Positions 1-10,388 of a stretch of 64,000 nt of DNA are shown one piece after another. A program made the translations under genes and the position numbers. The notes under the pieces are model-generated. The model worked only from the letters and a program-made list of their open reading frames with translations, ran no database searches and was not told the DNA's origin. The stretch is taken from positions 68,841,039-68,905,038 of the forward strand of contig CM055095.1 in assembly GCA_029204225.1 (NCBI GenBank), given 5' to 3'. Each line of letters begins with the position of its first letter. The first letter of the stretch is position 1. This stretch comes from Diphasiastrum complanatum. Lineage: Eukaryota; Streptophyta; Lycopodiopsida; Lycopodiales; Lycopodiaceae.

Positions 1-716
1 CCAGTATTTGATGGCCGTATGGCCTGGTTTGTGGCAGTGATCGCAGGAAGAAGATTGTTGATTCGAGGACTTCATCTTTTCGAATCTTGGCTTGTTCTTG
101 TTCTTCCTCTTTCCTTTCGTGAAGAGAGCTCTCTCTTGATCACTGCTTCCCTCTCCTTCATCTCTCATCAGTGACAAGACTGATTGCTTTGTCGAATGTC
201 CTATCTGGTAGACTCAGTATGAGCATTCTCAGCGACTGATAGGGCGTCGGTAGAGATTTCATGAAGTACATCAACTGATGTGGTGCTAGGACCTGGTGCT
301 CCTGTCCTTATGCAGCGAGTTGAGTGAAGATCGTTCTGATCTTCTCAATGTGCTAATCCAACTGGTTGTCATCCCACCATATGGATTGCAGTTGATTGTG
401 AAGGTGCATGACTGAAGCTGTAGTCCTCACTTCATACTTCTGCTTTAATCTTTCCCATGCTGCATGGCTGCTTTCGAGTCTTCAATCTGCATGAGTAGAT
501 CTTCATTTATGGATGAAATGATGATTGCCATTGCGCGCTCATCTTTTCTGATCCACTCTGCTCTCCTCAAATCTCCCTCTGGAGGCTGCACCTCTGAGAG
601 CTTGGTCACTGACCAGATGCCTTCGCCCTTCAGAAGCGTTTTGATTTTGAATTTTCAGATTCTGTAATTAGTGCCATCAAGGCTGATTGCCACTCTTGTC
701 TGGATTGTTATAGCCA
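1..716 (-). pseudogene. Copia element A, Gag N-terminal half (leaves window at left edge)
   Basis: Read on the minus strand from about 716 this gives a typical Copia Gag start: MAITIQTR, then an LDGTNYRI segment and the KTLLKGEGIW segment that Gag proteins use before their helical core. A stop replaces the usual Trp after LDGTNYRI, and another follows near 450. At the window edge a zinc knuckle is visible (CDHCHKPGH, whose last cysteine has become another residue). The matching primer binding site and LTR lie immediately upstream at 771-1552, so this is the 5' part of element A; the rest lies outside the window. Gag packages retrotransposon RNA into cytoplasmic particles. The stops make this copy non-functional. 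Confidence 0.8.
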
Positions 717-770
717 TATTGTGTTGTCTAGTAGAATCACTGCTGGGATATCAGTAGTGATAACCTATCA

Positions 771-782
771 GCTCTGATACCA
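771..782 (-). other. Primer binding site of Copia A
   Basis: On the minus strand this reads TGGTATCAGAGC, the standard site complementary to the 3' end of initiator tRNA-Met in plant Copia elements. It directly follows the LTR end on that strand. Confidence 0.9.
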
Positions 783-1552
783 TGTCGCAAAAGCGAGACT
801 GTTTCGTTTTCGTCTTATGTCTTCTTAGTTGCGAACGATTTTGTGTCTTTGAATTTTCTTTTTTGCGGAAGCCTTTACAGGATCCTAGACACTCGACTAC
901 ACATCATAGAACATATTTTATTCTAGCAATCAAGACACACAGCGCAAGACAAAGAGATGCACGAGAATAGAGCAACTGTATAATTTTAGAGCAAGATTGT
1001 CAGTGTCTCGCTCGTTGGTAGAGTGACACTCTGCTCTTCCGCTGTTTTTTGCTCGTTGGCAGACTTTCATACACAACTCTAGTATTTTTACCTTTCTTCC
1101 CTACTCGCTACGTCTCTCTCTATCTCTTACAGATCTATCCACCCAGATGCTCATTATGATCCAGAAACGATAGTTTATACCTCCACTGTGTGGAGTTTAC
1201 AAGACGGCTAATTGTAGAATCACAAGACTAGTTAACGCTAATCAACTAGCTAGTTAGTCTTCGTTGTTGCCATTCGTTTCAGCTAGGCGTGAAGTCTACG
1301 ACTCCAAGCCCATTGAGCTTCCAGCTGGCAGCGTGAAAGATTTCTCTTCATTTGTTTCGTAATCTCTCGTTTGCTTTCGTTCTTTTCGTTTCTTTCTTAG
1401 TTTCTCCTTTTGCGTCCCTTTGTGGTTTGCGGTCCTGGAGGTGTGTTAACGATTCACGAATAATTCACGAATCGTTCATGCTTTGAGTCAAGGGACGTTG
1501 ACTGTCGCGAATTGTTCTCATTCGACCTTCGTTTCTTTTTCGTGCTGCGACA
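783..1552 (-). repeat. 5' LTR of Copia A
   Basis: This 770 bp block begins TGTCGC and ends GCGACA, a six-base terminal inverted repeat of the TG..CA type. One end abuts the primer binding site at 771-782. The other end cuts into the reverse transcriptase of element B, so element A inserted into B. The partner LTR and the second target duplication lie outside the window, so the right edge rests on the terminal repeat alone. Confidence 0.75.
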
Positions 1553-1599
1553 AAGTTGCAAGAGTTCACCATTTTTGACAATGCACTAGAAGTAGGAAG

Positions 1600-2471
1600 T
1601 TTTCGCTGTGATTTATCCATCTTATTTCCGTCAGAATTTAGAAATTATCATTTGTTTAGCATCCTTAACCAAATTGGTATTGTTGCTGAGAAAGCCACGT
1701 ATCATCCACGTATAAGGTGATGATAATGAAGGATTTCTATACCGACTTGGAATAGACGTTGCAATCAGCAGTGCTTGGATGGAAATCCTGTTGGATGAGG
1801 AATGTGTTGATTCTCAAAAACCAAGCTCTGGCAGACTATTTCAAGTCGTAAAGTGTTGTATGGAGTTTACAAACATGATTCGTCATACCTTCCAGAACAT
1901 ATCCTTCGAACTGGATCATGTAGATGTCTTCTTCAATAACTCCATTCAGATAAGCTGTTTGTACATCAAAATGATGCACTTCAAGGTCGGCTACTGCAGC
2001 ATATGATAGGAGGGCTCGGATCGATGAATGCTTGACTACTGAACTGAAAGTCTCATTGTAGTCAACATTGGAAATCTGAGTAAATCGTCATGCTACCAGT
2101 CTTGACTTCCTTCTATCAATCGTTCCATTAGCATTGTACTTGATCTCAAAGATCCATTTGCAATCGATGATATTGTAGCCAATAGGAGCTTCGACTAATT
2201 ACCACGTCTGGTTCTTGATTAGAGAGGAATACTCTTTGTCCATGGCTTTTCTCCAGAGATCAGAGTCTAGTTGGCGAAGTGCCTCTTTGACTATTGTCAG
2301 TTCCTGTATCAAAAGACAGACAGACTCAGGAGTATACCTTGTGGGATGTGTGTGCACTCGGCTTGATCTTCTTGGAAGAATTGACTGATAAACCACTCCT
2401 AGGACTTGTCGCTGGATAGCAACAACATCTTCATCTGACTCGTTGTCGAGTAGTAAATCAATGATGGACAT
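1600..2471 (-). pseudogene. Copia B reverse transcriptase (truncated)
   Basis: The minus strand shows the start of a Copia reverse transcriptase: a Trp-rich lead-in (LWRKAMDKEYSSLIKNQTW), then YNETFSSVVKHSSIR, a DVQTAYLNG segment holding the first catalytic Asp of the polymerase core, and an LYDLK segment. A degraded YVDD region (VDDT in one frame, then NLVKDAKQMI in another) follows near 1690. The domain stops at the LTR of element A. Several frame changes are needed to read it, so it is inactive. Confidence 0.8.
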
Positions 2472-2749
2472 GCTTGAGCTTGAAGCTCAAATTGGCGTGT
2501 CAATGGTAGGCATTGAAGGTTCTCTTGGAACGATGTCTTTGTCTTTGATGACGATGAACTGATCCTCGATAAAGACTGTATCCCGGCTGAACAAATTTGT
2601 TGGGTATTGAGATCGTACAACTCGTATGTGTTGTCAGATGAAGTATAACCAATCAGGATGGTCTTGAGACCTTGGAAGTCAAATTTTTTCTTCGTCTCTT
2701 TCGGGATCTACGTGTAGGCAATGCATCTGAATACTCGTAGGTTCTTCAT

Positions 2750-3280
2750 AGAAGGCTTAGAGCTATCCACACCTCATGGGGTGTTCTGCCTGAGAGGGCC
2801 TTGGTTGAACATCTGTTCTGGACGTAAGCTACAGTGGAGATAGCTTCGGCTTAGAAGCTCTTGGGCAGTGATGCATGCGCCATCATACATTTAGCTGATT
2901 CAACCAGAGTACGATTCTTCTTCTCGGCCAAGACATCTGATTGAGGAGAGGATTGCTGCTCAATGTCTTGGCTTTGGTAGTACTCCTTAAATTTGGTAGA
3001 AATGTACTCTCCACCATTGTCAGACCTCAAGGCTTTGATTGCTATCTCAGTCTCTTTTTCTGCATGCTCCTTGAAGATTCTAAAGCAATTAAAAACTTCT
3101 GATTTCTTCTTGATAAAATACACCATAGTTCTTCTGGAGAATTCATCAATAAAAGTTATGAAATACTTTGCATCCTTCAGAGAAGGATTCTGTATCGGAC
3201 CACAAATGACTGAATGTACGACGTCTAGAAATCCTCTAGCAGTATGCTGATGGCTTGATCTAAATGGTTTCCTAGTCTGT
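2750..3280 (-). pseudogene. Copia B integrase
   Basis: The minus strand carries the retroviral-type integrase core that joins element cDNA to host DNA. Of the D,D-35-E triad, the second Asp is visible in the RSDNGGEY segment and the Glu in AEKKNRTLVE. The first Asp, normally in HSDICGP, is changed (HSVICGP). It follows the pre-integrase region (3288-3614) and precedes the reverse transcriptase, the diagnostic Copia order. The missing Asp and flanking stops indicate loss of activity. Confidence 0.8.
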
Positions 3281-3287
3281 TTACCAA

Positions 3288-3830
3288 CTAAACAGTCTTG
3301 ACAGACAGGTAATTCGACTTTTCAAGATAGTCTAGATCAAGAACAATAGAATGTTTAGACATTTGTTGTACAGAAGCATGACTCAAGTGACCAAGTCTAT
3401 AATGCCAAAGTAGACATTTATTTGCTTGAATAGAAGTACTGAGCACCTGACTAGAGACATAAAAGCAATGAGTCAATCTATAGAAGTATCCATGTCTCTT
3501 TTCGAGTGCTAGAATCTTGTTTGTCCTATCACCTACTTTGCAATGATCACATTCGAATTCTACTTTATGTCCTAGATCTGTGATTCTGCTTACAGAGAGC
3601 AGATTTGTAGACATATTGGATACATATAGGACTTTAGAAAGTAGCTTAGGCTGATCATTTGCAAAGCTTAATCTTATAGTACCTTCACCTTTAATAGCCT
3701 ATGTGCTATTGTCACCAAGGTGAACATATTTTTGGTACTATCGGGTGTATAGGACTCGAAACAGCCAATGAGACTTAGTGACACCAAAATCCAGGAACCA
3801 AGAACTGTCATTGAATGCTCCTTAATGGCT
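3288..3830 (-). pseudogene. Copia B protease and GAG-pre-integrase region
   Basis: Near 3781-3803 the minus strand reads WFLDFG where intact elements have WFLDSGAS; the protease Asp is kept but the next Ser is Phe. LLSVSRITDLGHKVEF then leads into a pre-integrase domain with the LLWHYRLGHLSHASV histidine motif. A clear open stretch covers 3288-3614. The protease would mature the polyprotein. Its active-site change and stops mark a dead copy. Confidence 0.8.
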
Positions 3831-3832
3831 GG

Positions 3833-4600
3833 TCATGAAACCATCATGATCCGCTTCTTGAATGGGTAGTGGAACTTCTGTAGCTGCATTGGCCACTTGA
3901 TTTGACTGTCCCTTGTTGTTGTTCTTTGTTTATAGTATCCGACAGTCTTGAATCTCGTGGTTGTTTCTCTTGCAGTATCTACAGAACAACTTCTTCTTAT
4001 CGGCTGAGGAATTGGAGGCTTCGTTCCTCTATGTGTCTTTTTGCAACAACATTGCAATGACAGTCACTCTTGAAAGAGTCAACTCTGAATGCGTTGTGAT
4101 AATCATCACCCAGCTATCGCATGAGCTTGGCAAGCTTGTAAGCAATTGCATTACTGTGTCTTCATTGTCTATGATAAATCTGACAGCGGTCATTTGCTTC
4201 AGCAGGTTCTTGAACTGATTGATGTGATTCTGTAGGGAATCACCATTTGTCATCTTGAGGGAGTCAAATTTCTTCCCGAGATGTAGCTTCTTGGAAGCTA
4301 TATCTCGCACTTTGTAGAATGTGCTCAAGATGTCCTAGACTTCTTTGGATGTCTAAGCTTCGAACAAATGGCCAATTTGAGTATCCAAAATGTTGAGAAT
4401 GATCAGCGCAAGTGCTTGCCATCCTTCAGCTTCCATCTGGAGATTGCTACGTCGTCAACTTTAGGTATTCCCTCTGAACTTGTAATAACATCATACAACT
4501 CTTTAGCCATTAGCACAGTTCTCATCTTAAATTTCCACATATGGTAATTAGCTCCATCAAGCTTGTCCATGATAGGACTGGCTTTCCCTTGGGAATCCAT
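3833..4600 (-). pseudogene. Copia B Gag with zinc-knuckle remnant
   Basis: The start at 4600 gives MDSQGKASPIMDKLDGANYH followed by a WKFKMRTVLMAKELYDVI segment, the canonical Copia Gag opening. The UBN2-type helical core continues at 4328-4029 (KMTNGDSLQNHINQFKNLLK) after a frameshift. A basic region with remnants of a CCHC knuckle follows to 3833. The start lies about 190 bp inside the primer binding site, the usual leader length. At least two frame changes break it. Confidence 0.8.
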
Positions 4601-4791
4601 GTGGAAGATTAGTCTAGGTGATAGGAGAAACTATCAATGACTTAAGTATGAAAATTCGGTGCTAAATTACAGAACAAGAAGACAATCACTCTATCGGCTA
4701 GTAGAGTCTTGTTTCTGTGGAAGCTTATCATGCTATAGAAATAGCTTTAAATATAACCGCTTAAAGAATCAGATTGGTTCTAATATCTTTG

Positions 4792-4803
4792 GCTCTAATA
4801 CCA
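4792..4803 (-). other. Primer binding site of Copia B
   Basis: The minus strand reads TGGTATTAGAGC, one base from the initiator tRNA-Met complement TGGTATCAGAGC. It lies next to the LTR edge at 4804. Confidence 0.8.
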
Positions 4804-5163
4804 TGTCAGAGAAATTGGAGGAAACGATAGATCGGTCCCCTTCAATACTCTCGGTGCGTGCACTACTGGTAACTTAGTAGGCAAACACAAGAACATAATA
4901 ATTTTAAAGCTTCTAATGTGCGGTGGTAGTGGAAGCGATGAGCAGACAACCAAACAAATCAATTAGATAGTCAGATAGAACATGGAAAAGCATTACAGTA
5001 TTGACACAAATCTGAACGCAGAACCAAACAAAGTTGTAATCAGATTAAGTATAATGAAATATACAAGTCAATAGTGCAGTTGAGCACAAAACAATAGTAG
5101 ACGTAACCGTGTGCATCACAAAGCTAATCACAATCTATGAAGGTTATGAACCTATTACTGACA
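4804..5163 (-). repeat. 5' LTR of Copia B
   Basis: A 360 bp block that begins TGTCAG and ends CTGACA, a matching terminal inverted repeat, with the primer binding site on its inner side. The length is normal for a short-LTR Copia family. There is no second LTR to compare because the 3' end was removed by element A. Confidence 0.65.
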
Positions 5164-6300
5164 ATCTGTCTGAAAAGCGAAATCAATGTGTGAAAGCATC
5201 TACAATGTCTGTCTCACATGTTACAAATCATGCTTCGTTCTCTATCTGTGAATACTGAAAAAGTTATTCACTATACACAAATTTTACAGGTGTGCAGATG
5301 AAGAAGGTACAAAAGTGGTTGTGCCATCTGTAGGAGATCGTGGGTGGCTGTTGTCATTGTCAAATTTGATTGCACAACGCATAGAACAAGCGTGAGGAGG
5401 CCACAATGTCGGGCTTCGCTAAAATTGACGCTAGTGAAAATGCAAAAATTGTGACATTTTGTCAAATTTTTTGCCTGTCATAAATTGCAAGTAAAAAATG
5501 CAGACTGTTGCATTGTCACATTTTTCGCCTATCATAAATTGCATGTAAAAATGTAGACTGTTACATTGTCGCATTTTTTGTCTGTCATAAATTGCGTGTA
5601 AAAATGCAGAGTTACATTTTTTGCCTATTTAAATTTACTTGTATTTATGCAAACTGTGCAATTGTAGCTTTTCTAGAAGTGCTGCAAAACACTTAGTTGC
5701 TCAGGATGGCCTGAAGGTGAAAAGACGACAGTGTCGGATTTTTCAACGACAGTGTCAGGCTTTTTCGCTTGTGAAAATTCCTGAGTAAAAATGCAGATTG
5801 TAGTGACAAACAGTTCAAATATGCAGACTATGGGACACACAAGTAAAAATGCAACAACATGAATGGAGACAAATTAACATAGGATCTAGGAGAGTAGAGG
5901 AGATAAATCCAACACAAACATGCATAGATGACCATAAAGCCATTCATAGATACGACCAATGAACACTATTGGACCCATGATGGCTATTTATTAGAATGCA
6001 TCCACAATCCTATTATCCATGCCACTACAAAACTACTGAATAACTTTCTAATGGTTGGCAAACTTAGGAAGAAGTGCATCTCTTCTTAGATCCTGCATTG
6101 CATAGTAGAATCCAACTACAAGTTAGGATCCGGACTATTAGAACCCTATAATTGGTTCAAGATGGTACTTGGTGAGCTTAAGCAGGCCATTAAAAGCAAT
6201 ACCAAGCAATAGTTTGTGGCTGACCCACTTTTGTCCTTCTTTTCTGTCTCCTACCTCAATAATAGGATTCATGGTTTGTTCCTAACACCGTATTTATCTA
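5164..6300. repeat. Intergenic stretch with ~53 bp minisatellite (5450-5635)
   Basis: No gene is visible. From about 5450 to 5635 a unit of 53-54 bp is repeated a little over three times; each unit carries a variant of GCCTGTCATAAATTG (at 5473, 5527 and 5580) and then TAAAAATGCAGACTGTT. Loose copies of TAAAAATGCAG continue to about 5850. The rest, to 6300, shows nothing recognisable. Confidence 0.7.
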
Positions 6301-6303
6301 TGT

Positions 6304-7830
6304 ATGAAGACACATATGTCGAGTCCTCGCAATAGGCTTCTAGTTCTCATAGTGATCGATTGTGTACACAACGAAGTCGTCATTCTTGACTCGCCTCCTG
6401 CGGCCCGACATCGTACTAAGCAAACATCTTCAGCTACGCTACCACCCCCTGCTGCAATTCGCACTGAACTACCCATCCTCCGAATCCACCTCCGCTTCCT
6501 CACAGGGACAGTTTGTGACCATTGGAGCCACCATTCCAATAAGAACTACCCAAGCCGCCTCATCCTACAAACTCAAGCAATTTCACCAAACACCCAGGCT
6601 TTCATGGACATATTTGATGATTTCAATTCCTTAGGCCAGATGAAATTTTTGAGATGCCCAAGAGCCTAGGGCCCTTTGATCCCCAATCCCCTGGAAAAGG
6701 ATTCGAACATTCCATGATAGTTCTACCATTGTTTATTTATCATTTTAGACTAATCGGCAAGATCAAGCCGAAGTAGCACCAGATACCATTAGGGTCGCCC
6801 ATGTTGTTCAATCACCAAAGCAATTTGATGCCACCATATCTGATGGTTTTGAAGAAGATGATGTGTTCGAGGAAGAAGATACACAGCCAAAACCTCAAGG
6901 CAACCCAACTCAAGCTTCTGGATCAGGATTACCAGGCTTGCTGCTACTACCACACCAACCATGGATTCTGGTGATGCATTGAGTTTAGTCACTAACCTTA
7001 CACAAGTGACCTATACCATCTTAGATGAAAAGAAAGACATGAAAAATGCATATCAAGACCAAGTGGACAAAGCTGTCCAAGACGCCAAAAACAATAGGTG
7101 TTGTTGATTGTTGGTCAATTGGATATGGCTGAGCTTGAATGAGAGTGCCTACAAGGTAAATTGGATGTGAGCACTCTTGAACACGACTCTTACCTCCAGA
7201 CACAAATACCTGACCGTCTAGTTTCACGGGAAGAGATCATATACATGTTCATGAAGGTTGAAACCTACCAAACTTTATTGGTAGGATTTCAATAAAAATT
7301 TGATAAACTCAAATGTACGACAACAACTGAGCTGGCAAAGGCAAAAGCAATCATTAAAGATTATGAAAAGACAATCGCTCAAGTTTTGGAAGCCTAGCCT
7401 CAAATTTCATTTTCCAAGATGCTACAGTTCTCGCCTCAGCACCAAGATCAAGGAGGCTTGGATACAAGTTTGTACAGATGAGAAATACAAGACATACCAG
7501 ATGACCAAACCATGGAAGAAGGTCCGTCAACTTCAAGGCCCAGGCCATTGTTTCAGAAACCAATCACCATCGAGGACCAGATTCAAGCGTTTCTACAACA
7601 ACATCCGCATGAGTCCTCGAGAGGTGGATGGGTGATTAAATTCAAGACCTCTAAGATAGAGGAGGGAAAGGAATTGGACAAGCTACCAGCATTGGGAGAG
7701 CAGCCGACATGGAGAACAATAGTTTTTTAGAAGACTCCGAATTCTATTAGGAGTTATGTTGCCAACCCTCGTCAATTGTGGGTAGATCCCTATTATTTGT
7801 CAATGTTCTGCACAAAACTTTGTGTCCATC
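6304..7830 (+). pseudogene. Degenerate coiled-coil protein gene, unknown (Gag-like?)
   Basis: Successive plus-strand frames share one character, suggesting a single broken gene. There is a Pro/Ser/Thr-rich part near 6400-6640, an acidic part near 6840-6900 (DGFEEDDVFEEEDTQPKP), and charged helical stretches near 7025-7090 (DEKKDMKNAYQDQVDKAVQD) and 7290-7390 (ELAKAKAIIKDYEKTIAQ). At 7512-7730 is an open frame with the segment IEDQIQAFLQQHPHESSRGG. I do not recognise the family. The layout resembles ORF1/Gag of plant Gypsy elements, but no protease, reverse transcriptase or LTR was found beside it. At least four stops or frameshifts occur. Confidence 0.4.
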
Positions 7831-8283
7831 CAAGCTTAGTGCCTTAGTGAAAACATCAGTTGTCATTAGAGGAGTTTTGAGCTCCAAAAGGAACTTATAA
7901 GAATTTGTACAAAGATCCCTTTTGTATTATCAAAATATTATAACACTATTTTCAACTAATACCTTTGACTTGCCATAATTTTTTAATCGTAGCTTGGAAG
8001 TACATCATGTAAGATATCATTGGAAAGTGCTTGTAAACCTTGACCTTCAAACTTAGTTCTGCACAAAACTTTATGTCCATCCAAGCTTAGTGCCTTGGCA
8101 AAAACATCAGTTGTCATTAGGAAAGTTTTGAGCTCCAAAAGGACCTTATAAGAATTCGTGCAAAGGTCCATTTTGTATTATTAAAATATTATAACACTAT
8201 TTTCAACTAATACCTTTGACTTGCCATAATGTTTTAATCGTAACTTAGAAGTACACATCATGTAAGATATCATTGGAAAGCGC
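7806..8283. repeat. Tandem duplication, period about 251 bp
   Basis: The segment starting TTCTGCACAAAACTTTGTGT at 7806 recurs at 8057 with few differences. Both copies share, in order, CATCCAAGCTTAGTGCCTT, GAGCTCCAAAAGGA, TATTATAACACTATTTTC and CATGTAAGATATCATTGG. The second copy runs on into an AT-rich stretch. No coding content is seen. Confidence 0.85.
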
Positions 8284-9100
8284 TTTCCAACAAACCAAAC
8301 TCCGCTAAAATCGGACTTAAAGTTATGCCATTTTTTTTTCTCAAAAAGTTACGTTACGTAGATTTCAAGTTTGAGTGTTTTGATTGGTCCATGTGAAGAA
8401 ACTAAGAGTTTCTATCTTTCAAAGCCTTCGAATTTTTACTTACTTTTTCCTTTGCTGTTTTAGGCAACTATGCATTTTAAACTATGTTTTGCACAGTCTG
8501 CATTTTTGAACTGTTTTGTCGCATAGTTTGCATTTTTGGGTCATGAGAAAAATTCATTCATAGGTCTAAAACACTTAGAAAATAACTCTGGCAACTTTTC
8601 TCGACATTGTCGCATTTTTAGGCCTATTGTCGGCATTTTGGCCTTTCGGGAAAATGTGAGACTTGCCCTTAGAAAAGCGACACTCGCCCTTAGAAATGCA
8701 ACACTGCTCTTAAAAGTGGTTTTTGCCCTAAAGTCGGCTTTTTTGTCCTTTGGAAAAAAACAACTCCAAATGCCTTAGAAATGTTTTTTCAGCCAACTGT
8801 CAAATTTTTCACCTTTCGGAAAAAAGCGACACCTGCCCTTGAAAAAGCGACACCTACCCTTGAAAAAGCGACACCTGCCCTTGAAAAGGCGACACCTACC
8901 CTTGAAAAAGTGACACTTGTCCTTAAAATCACAAAAGTGTCTTTTTAGCAAAATGCGAAGGTCTGCAGCGTGAAGACAAGGTGTAACGGGCAGAAGGCAA
9001 CTAATGAACGGAGGACAGCGACGGGAAACTAGAATCAGTTTTGTTTAAGGCTAAGGCTTTTTCTTTTGATTAGATCTTTTAAACTTAATTAGTTCTCTGG
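8284..9100. repeat. AT-rich spacer with 21 bp tandem array (8826-8928)
   Basis: Between 8826 and 8928 a 21 bp unit (GCGACACCTGCCCTTGAAAAA and a variant with TACCC) is repeated almost five times, alternating between the two variants. Worn copies (GCGACACTCGCCCTTAG) begin near 8675. Nothing coding is seen. A segment at 8350-8391 is shared with 56427-56467. Confidence 0.85.
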
Positions 9101-9585
9101 ATTGATCGCATAAAAAAGAGATCACAGATACAAATATATATAGTCACGGATACATAATAGATAAAACTGTAAGAGTTTGATATAGCGTTGCATTACTCGT
9201 GAGAGAGAACACCTCTCTTGCACCAACACGCTGATCTGGGAAACAGACAATGCTCAAAAAAAACATTATATATTCAGTTCTGACAATAGAAATGATTTTC
9301 GCAATACTCTGTTCTGTAATGTGTATGATTTGCAATATTGGAATGCATGCTAGGAATAGATATCTTTCCGCTGTTGTTTTACTCAACATTATCTGTTGTG
9401 TACAAGTTTGATTTTATATCAGATCTGTAGTAGCGATCTGGGGCTTGGAAGAGAATTAGACTGCAATCAGTAGCAGTAGCTACTCTTGCCAAGTCGGCTC
9501 TATCCGACTTTCATCCTCGAGAAGTCCCATTAGCACTATCATAGCATTTCTAACATTTCACGGAGCATAGAGAGATTCCCATCAG

Positions 9586-9597
9586 TGGTATCAGAGC
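9586..9597 (+). other. Primer binding site of Copia D
   Basis: Exact TGGTATCAGAGC on the plus strand, 53 bp before the Gag start. The 5' LTR should end at about 9584 (CCCATCA) and occupy several hundred bases to its left, but I could not fix its outer edge or find a partner copy. Confidence 0.85.
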
Positions 9598-9649
9598 AAT
9601 GAGTTCTATCAGAGCCCGAAAAACTCTATCAGAGCTGTGTCTTTAGGCA

Positions 9650-9955
9650 ATGGCATCCATCAGCATCATTCAATCAAAGATCTGCTTGATCCTTGACTCT
9701 TCAGGATCAAACTTCCTAGCATGGAAAGCGAAGACTTCTCTTATACTGAAAGGAGAAGGTCTATGGCCCTGGGTTGATGGCACAGAGAAAATGCCCACTA
9801 GCAAGGAGCTACGGGAATGGAGAGAAAGAAATGACAAGGCAGTAGCCATCCTATCTTCCTCCCTTAGAGACAGCTTGACACTTGATCTAGCCACACTTTT
9901 CAATGCAAGAGACATGTGGGACACCTTGCTGACCAGATTTCAAACGAAATCATGA
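9650..9955 (+). pseudogene. Copia D Gag, N-terminal part
   Basis: An open frame of 101 codons beginning MASISIIQSKICLILDSSGS, with the Copia Gag hallmark SLILKGEGLWPWVDG at residues 30-46 and an ARDMWDTLLTRF segment near the end. The start is the first ATG after the primer binding site. The frame ends in a TGA where an intact Gag would continue for roughly 150-200 residues, and the C-terminal half is deleted. Confidence 0.85.
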
Positions 9956-10087
9956 AGCCAAATTATGCTTCTTGAAGATTAGCTGACCAATCTGAAATGG
10001 GATGGTAACACAGCCCTTGACTGCAACCAAAATCCTAGAAACAAGAAAGATCAGGGCAGACAGGAGAGCGACAATAGCTCATCCTAC

Positions 10088-10385
10088 GTGGAGGAACTCG
10101 AGTCCTCCAAGATGGCTGAAGACAGAGCCAACAACGGCAAGAACACTTTCATCGACGACTTCAGCAAATTTGCAGCCGTGTACTTTATCCACAACAAGTC
10201 AGAGGCCCTGGACAAATTCACAGAGTTCGTGAATTGGGCTGAGAAATGGACTCACAAGAAGGTGAAGCAGCTGAGAACGTACAGAGTAGGAGAATACATC
10301 TCCAAACGCTTTGCAGAATATTGCACCAGCAAAGGCATACTTCACTTGAAGACTACAGCCTATACACCACAACACCATCTCAGCC
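10088..10385 (+). pseudogene. Copia D integrase core fragment
   Basis: The frame contains FIDDFSKFAAVYFIHNKSEA, which holds the typical Copia integrase beta-strand motif, and then TEFVNWAEKWTHKKVKQLRT. The second catalytic Asp, normally in RSDNGGEY, is lost (RTYRVGEY). The frame ends in TTAYTPQ before the Glu-containing ERKNRT motif, which is absent. The upstream zinc-binding part of integrase is also missing. Confidence 0.8.
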
Positions 10386-10388
10386 TCT

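Larger units (their letters stand above)
1553..5163 (-). mobile_element. Copia element B, 3'-truncated by insertion of A
   Basis: A Ty1/Copia retrotransposon on the minus strand with the standard order LTR, primer binding site, Gag, zinc knuckle, protease, pre-integrase, integrase and reverse transcriptase. Reading breaks off in the reverse transcriptase where the LTR of element A begins at 1552, so RNase H and the 3' LTR are not in the window. Many stops and frameshifts show an old copy. Confidence 0.85.

Noticed and set aside
8826-8928. Regularly spaced repeat resembling a CRISPR array
   Set aside because: The 21 bp units are directly adjacent with no unique spacers, and the DNA is plant nuclear.
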